DNA of 64,000 nucleotides, from assembly GCF_018449695.1 (NCBI RefSeq), contig NZ_JAAVUY010000026.1, forward strand, positions 19,119 through 83,118, given 5' to 3'. The translations under genes were made by a program, and so were the position numbers. Numbering within the stretch: position 1 is the first letter of the stretch; every line of letters begins with the position of its first letter. Source of the stretch: Bradyrhizobium sp. dw_411 (GTDB taxonomy: Bacteria; Pseudomonadota; Alphaproteobacteria; Rhizobiales; Xanthobacteraceae). A model generated the notes under the pieces. It had not been told where the DNA came from. It did no database searches and saw nothing but the letters and a program-made list of their open reading frames with translations. Shown one piece after another: positions 60,476 through 64,000 of the stretch.

Positions 60476-60946
60476 TCATTCCGACGCCAGGCGCGGCGAG
60501 GAAGCCTCGGCGCTGAGATAGCAGGGGCGGAACATGCTGGTCAGCTCCTTGCCGCGCAGGTAAATCATTTGCGGCTTCAGCCCGCCGCGGGCGGCGATCC
60601 AGCGTCGTATTGAGGACGGATAAAGCGAATAAAGCATCTGCGTTGCACCCGGGTTGGTGACCTGACGGCCGCCGGCGCCCGAATCCCACGCCGCGTGGAA
60701 ACCCAAAACGGCTTGAGACGTGACGCATATCCGCTCTCGCGGAACCGAACCCAGGACCATGGTGCATGCCGAGGCGCAGAAGCCGTCGATAACAACGGTT
60801 TCGCCGGAACTGCGAAGACCCTGATACTTGTCGATGTAGGCGCCGATCTTGCCGCCGGGATCATCAGCAATCCGCATTGCCGCCTGGCTTGAACTCACAT
60901 TCGCCAACATCAGAAGTCCCGCGATCAGGGCCGTGGCGAATTTCAT
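60476..60946 (-). CDS. Secreted ClpP/crotonase-fold-like small protein
   Basis: The 156-residue protein has a signal (MKFATALIAGLLMLANVSSSQA). The mature part resembles the COG3904-type periplasmic ClpP-like family: SSGETVVIDGFCASACTMVLG with Ser59, followed by LGFHAAWDSG with His84. If real the dyad would make it a serine hydrolase or a structural relative. It lacks the later Asp region of Clp proteases, so activity is uncertain. Confidence 0.7.
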   Translation of the reverse strand: MKFATALIAGLLMLANVSSSQAAMRIADDPGGKIGAYIDKYQGLRSSGETVVIDGFCASACTMVLGSVPRERICVTSQAVLGFHAAWDSGAGGRQVTNPGATQMLYSLYPSSIRRWIAARGGLKPQMIYLRGKELTSMFRPCYLSAEASSPRLASE

Positions 60947-60991
60947 ATTTCAGCTCCGCATCTGAAGTGGTTTGCCCAAGTTGCATCTGGC

Positions 60992-61189
60992 TCAATGCAG
61001 AATGGGTCGATGCAAGATGCTTGCCAGCAGCTTGGACGGTTCCGGTTCCTTTTGGATACGTTGGTGAAGGTCCCGATCACCCGAAAGGTGATGTTCGATG
61101 AAAGGGGTGGTGCCGAGTCCGGTGCCGAGTTCCGTCAACCAGGCCTGCGGGCGCAATATTTTCAGGATACCTGCCCGAATCTTAATCAC
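60992..61189 (-). CDS. Possible small protein translationally linked to sulP
   Basis: GTG at 61189 overlaps the end of the SulP gene by 8 bp and opens 65 codons with a plausible mixed composition (IKIRAGILKILRPQAWL, FIEHHLSGDRDLHQRIQ). There is no strong ribosome site, so initiation would need coupling. Weak support. Confidence 0.3.
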   Translation of the reverse strand: MIKIRAGILKILRPQAWLTELGTGLGTTPFIEHHLSGDRDLHQRIQKEPEPSKLLASILHRPILH

Positions 61190-62876
61190 ATGTCATTCGC
61201 GATCTGTTGAAGGCCGCAACGGCAGCCTCTGAACTCACAAAAATCATATGCCTACCCATTCGATCAGCGAGACCGGCCTGCTCGATCATGAGCAGCGAAC
61301 GACTGTTTAGGTCGGCAATGCCAAACGCCACGCCGCGCTCCCTCAATAGGATTTGCAACTCTTCCAGCTTTGCGACGCCCGTACTGTCGAGCAAGTTTAT
61401 GGCCTCGGCGTCCAGAACAAACCATCTGCTGTCGTCGCCCTGGGCATCCGCAATCTCGATCACCCGACGTTTGACGTAATCGGCGTTGAAGAAGATGAGT
61501 GCGGCCTGCAGGACCACTATGGTTAGTCCGGGAATCGCGTGAGCCTCGGGATATCGGTGTAATTTGTAGAGTCCCGGTTTGCCTTCGATTTGACCAAGAT
61601 GCGCAATCCGAGGCCGCGATGCGAGCCACAAAAAATGAGCCAAGGTAGCGGCAATCGCAAGGAACACGCCTTGCAGCACGCCTATGACCACGACGCCGAG
61701 AAGTGTCGCAATTGCGAACGCGAGTTCCGGCCGACTGATGCGGTGAAGGGTTCTGAGTTCCGGCAAATCGATCAAGTCAATCGCGGCAGACACGAGAACC
61801 GCACCAAGAACAGCGATTGGCAAATAGGCAAGCACATTTCCAATGTAGAGTATGGCGGCTGCCAGTGCGGCTGCAGCGATTAAACCCACCAGCTGTGTTT
61901 TTCCTCCAATCACATAATTTACGGCAGTGCGCGAGTCGGCTGCGGTGACCGGAAAGCCGCCGAACAAGCCGCTGGCAACATTGGCCGTACCAAAGCCGAT
62001 CAATTCTTTTCCCGCATCTACTTCGTTGCCGCTCTTCGTTGCAAAGCTGCGCGCGGTCACAATGCCCGATCCAAAGCCGACTATCATTATTGCAACGGCA
62101 CCTTCCAGAAGATCCAAATTGACAACAGCATCGGGCGACGGAAGAGTTAAGGCGAAGGTGATTGGTGGTAATTTCCCAACGACCGATACCCCGTAGGACG
62201 CCAATTGCAGCCCAGCCGACAACGCTATGGCTGCAACGATCGCAATTAAGGGACCCGGCGCACTCGGTTTTACGTGCCGCAATATTCTCAGAAAAATTAA
62301 TGCTCCGATCCCAACCAGCACGGTCGGAATGTGTGTTTCGCTGATTTTCGCCGCGTACTCCGCGATTGGTCGTATGAGCCCTTTCGATTCGATTCTGACG
62401 GAGGTGAGGCGTGTGATCTGGCCGATTATCAGGCTGATTGAAATACCCGCCAGAAAGCCGACCAATATCGGACGTGAGAGGAAGTTCGCGACGAAACCGA
62501 GTCCTAAGGTTCCTGCGACAAAACAGAGAATGCCAACTTCCACCGCCAATACCGTTGTAAACGTGACGCGGTCGGCCGCAGTGGCCGCACCCAGGGAGGT
62601 CAGAACGCTGGCAAACATGATGCAAGTCGCAGCGTCGGGTCCGACAATGAGTTGTCGCGATGGTCCGAACATCGCATACGCGACCAGGGCCAGGATGGTG
62701 GAGAAAAACCCCATCTCAGTCGGCAAACCGGCGATCGCTGGATAAGCGATCGCCGAGGGGAGCGATACTGCCGCTACGGACAAGCCGGCAGCCAAATCCA
62801 TCTTGAGCCAATCGCGTCGATAATCAAGCAGTTGCGCCAAGATCGGTAGCTTTGCCGACCGAATTGAAACTGCCAT
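61182..62876 (-). CDS. SulP family anion transporter with STAS domain
   Basis: The 564-residue protein (Met at 62876; an 18-codon longer frame is open) has the SulP core: AGLSVAAVSLPSAIAYPAIAGLP and ANVASGLFGGFPVTAADSRTAV. A C-terminal STAS domain has VLDAEAINLLDSTGVAKLEEL. It should move sulfate, bicarbonate or another anion by proton or sodium coupling. Its base composition is poorer in G+C than the core genes in this window, with lines at about 43-58 percent against 75 percent in purM. Confidence 0.93.
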   Translation of the reverse strand: MAVSIRSAKLPILAQLLDYRRDWLKMDLAAGLSVAAVSLPSAIAYPAIAGLPTEMGFFSTILALVAYAMFGPSRQLIVGPDAATCIMFASVLTSLGAATAADRVTFTTVLAVEVGILCFVAGTLGLGFVANFLSRPILVGFLAGISISLIIGQITRLTSVRIESKGLIRPIAEYAAKISETHIPTVLVGIGALIFLRILRHVKPSAPGPLIAIVAAIALSAGLQLASYGVSVVGKLPPITFALTLPSPDAVVNLDLLEGAVAIMIVGFGSGIVTARSFATKSGNEVDAGKELIGFGTANVASGLFGGFPVTAADSRTAVNYVIGGKTQLVGLIAAAALAAAILYIGNVLAYLPIAVLGAVLVSAAIDLIDLPELRTLHRISRPELAFAIATLLGVVVIGVLQGVFLAIAATLAHFLWLASRPRIAHLGQIEGKPGLYKLHRYPEAHAIPGLTIVVLQAALIFFNADYVKRRVIEIADAQGDDSRWFVLDAEAINLLDSTGVAKLEELQILLRERGVAFGIADLNSRSLLMIEQAGLADRMGRHMIFVSSEAAVAAFNRSRMTCD

Positions 62877-62930
62877 GACACTGACCTTGATATGTCGCAC
62901 ACGGAGTCTTGGCGGGTAACGATTTGCCAC

Positions 62931-63593
62931 ACGTTGATATTTGTCTACCTCAGTATCTTTCAGGAACGAAATTCCTGCCCTTCAATGATCGATTGATCGT
63001 CGAACTTTCCCTTGTTCGACCGCTTTGCTCGAGAAGCTTTCGCTTTCCACGCTGATAGCGAGCTTCTTCAGAAAATCTTTTGCATTCGCCAACGGGTCAT
63101 CAGGTTTGGACGGCATGACTCCCACCATTTAACCAGTGCGCCTGGCGGAACATGTTACACCCGATCTTTCGGCCGACCGGTGAAACATGCTGCGGCAAAT
63201 TGGCCACCGTCCGGGCAGCCGTCTTCGTCCCTTGATTTTCTCGCGATATCGATTTTAAATGTTTCGGAGTCCCGGCCACACGTAAACGCGCAAGCTTCGT
63301 CTTCGTTCTCTGCTGCAACGGAGTCGCTATGTCTGTTGAAAGCGTGAGCGATGCCAGGACGCGAGGCTGGCTGCTATTTTCAGTTTGTTGCCCTCCGATG
63401 CAGAAGCAGGATCGTGATTACCCATTTGAGGATTTGCAGCCAAGCGTGTTGTTGGATCATCCATAGAGTGAATGTTTATCTGTCTACAGCGATCGTTCTT
63501 ACCTGATATCGCTGATATTGAGGCCAGGAAGACGGCCACTGATCGAACAGGGCAAGCGAAGCGTTCAAAACCTTTAAATTTTGGAGAAGCACC
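62931..63593. other. Gene-poor, G+C-poor gap
   Basis: 663 bp with no strong gene. Two weak minus-strand frames are possible: 62982-63116 (44 codons, with DDPLANAKDFLKKLAI, GGGAG too close to the ATG) and 63327-63464 (45 codons, no ribosome site). A plus-strand frame near 63012-63347 looks random. Composition is about 43-50 percent G+C, lower than the rest of the window. Confidence 0.5.
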
Positions 63594-64000
63594 ATGTGTA
63601 GAGCGTTCCGATTGGTTGGGGCTGCCATCATGTTGGGCTCGAGCGTGCTTCCCGCAGTTGAAGCGCGGGCGATCGAACTTACAGGCGCATGGGCGACGCA
63701 CGAGGATCTATGTAGCCAAGTCTTTACAAAGAAGGATAACAGGACGGCGTATGCAGAGTTTTCCGAGCTTTTCGGTTCAGGCTTCATCATCGATGGCGAT
63801 CGGATCAGAGGAAAAGCCGGCACTTGCACAATCAAGTCCAGGAAGCAGGAGGGCAACAGCCTGGAGCTCTCCGCAGCTTGCGCTTCGAGCGTCGCGACTC
63901 AAAATGTCTCATTCAGCCTGAAAATCATCGACGACAACAACATTTCCCGGTCATTTCCCGAGATTGCGGGAATGAGCGTGAGCTATACGAGATGCAAGCT
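63594..64000 (+). CDS. Secreted hypothetical protein, 5' part
   Basis: ATG at 63594 with GGAG 9 bases upstream opens a frame that reaches the window edge without stop. Residues 1-25 form a signal (AFRLVGAAIMLGSSVLPAVEARA). The mature part begins IELTGAWATHEDLCSQVF and has four cysteines or more (C40, C78, C95, near-end C), with strands as in small periplasmic beta domains. It resembles the W-x-x-x-C secreted hypotheticals of Bradyrhizobium. Incomplete. Confidence 0.7.
   Translation, partial: MCRAFRLVGAAIMLGSSVLPAVEARAIELTGAWATHEDLCSQVFTKKDNRTAYAEFSELFGSGFIIDGDRIRGKAGTCTIKSRKQEGNSLELSAACASSVATQNVSFSLKIIDDNNISRSFPEIAGMSVSYTRCK

Noticed and set aside
63012..63347. 111-codon plus-strand frame in the gap after sulP
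   Set aside because: It begins with TTG, has no ribosome site and its composition is irregular.
1..64000. CRISPR arrays, tRNA genes and complete insertion sequences
   Set aside because: No regular direct repeats with unique spacers, no clear cloverleaf candidates and no transposase frames were recognised by eye. A tRNAscan run would settle the tRNA question.

Overview
The window is high-GC chromosomal DNA from an alphaproteobacterium. Gene orders (mltG-yicC-gmk; the lptF-lptG-lptD-surA-pdxA-rsmA operon; ppx-ppk-hda next to purM-purN), the many small secreted proteins of unknown function and the dispersed palindromic repeats all fit Bradyrhizobium or a close Nitrobacteraceae relative such as Rhodopseudomonas. 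This assignment comes from recognising gene families and was not tested by database search. No rRNA, tRNA, CRISPR array or complete insertion sequence was seen.

The first 26.7 kb is core housekeeping. It holds peptidoglycan termination and nucleotide genes (mltG partial, yicC, gmk), a zinc alcohol dehydrogenase, and a tightly coupled minus-strand operon for LPS export, outer-membrane folding, pyridoxal synthesis and 16S rRNA methylation (lptF, lptG, lptD, surA-like, pdxA, rsmA). Divergent from it are pepA and holC. Then come a lipoprotein, an ABC-F ATPase, ndk, a TerC-family membrane protein, the polyphosphate pair ppx/ppk, hda, a CDP-alcohol phosphatidyltransferase, purM-purN and a cold-shock gene.

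From 27 to 34 kb the content is more accessory: an autotransporter-type beta-barrel protein, a LysR regulator divergent from a three-gene cluster (GNAT-like protein, GNAT protein, isochorismatase-fold hydrolase lacking its usual cysteine), two divergent micro-genes of 57 and 58 codons, RNase D, a 36-residue membrane micro-protein and selO. Next are aspS, a 659-residue AsmA-like anchored protein, the malic enzyme-phosphotransacetylase fusion maeB, a DoxX protein, a reductase, a polysaccharide deacetylase, a glutathione peroxidase, a multipass membrane protein, an L,D-transpeptidase and creA.

From 49.7 to 56.5 kb there is an accessory stretch. It contains two tandem paralogous secreted micropeptides (51 and 53 residues) separated by a strong stem-loop, other small secreted proteins, three kinds of palindromic intergenic repeat (two of which share one 42-bp module), and an aldoxime dehydratase-nitrilase pair that should convert aldoximes to carboxylic acids. 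PAP2 phosphatase, acyltransferase-3 and NHL-repeat genes follow. The last 3 kb (SulP anion transporter, a sparse 660-bp gap and a truncated secreted protein) is visibly poorer in G+C than the rest and may have been acquired.

The best candidates for something undescribed are the tandem micropeptide family at 50.2-50.8 kb, the LysR-controlled cluster at 28.5-31.5 kb with its altered enzyme motifs, and the micro-genes at 31.5-31.9 and 33.3 kb.
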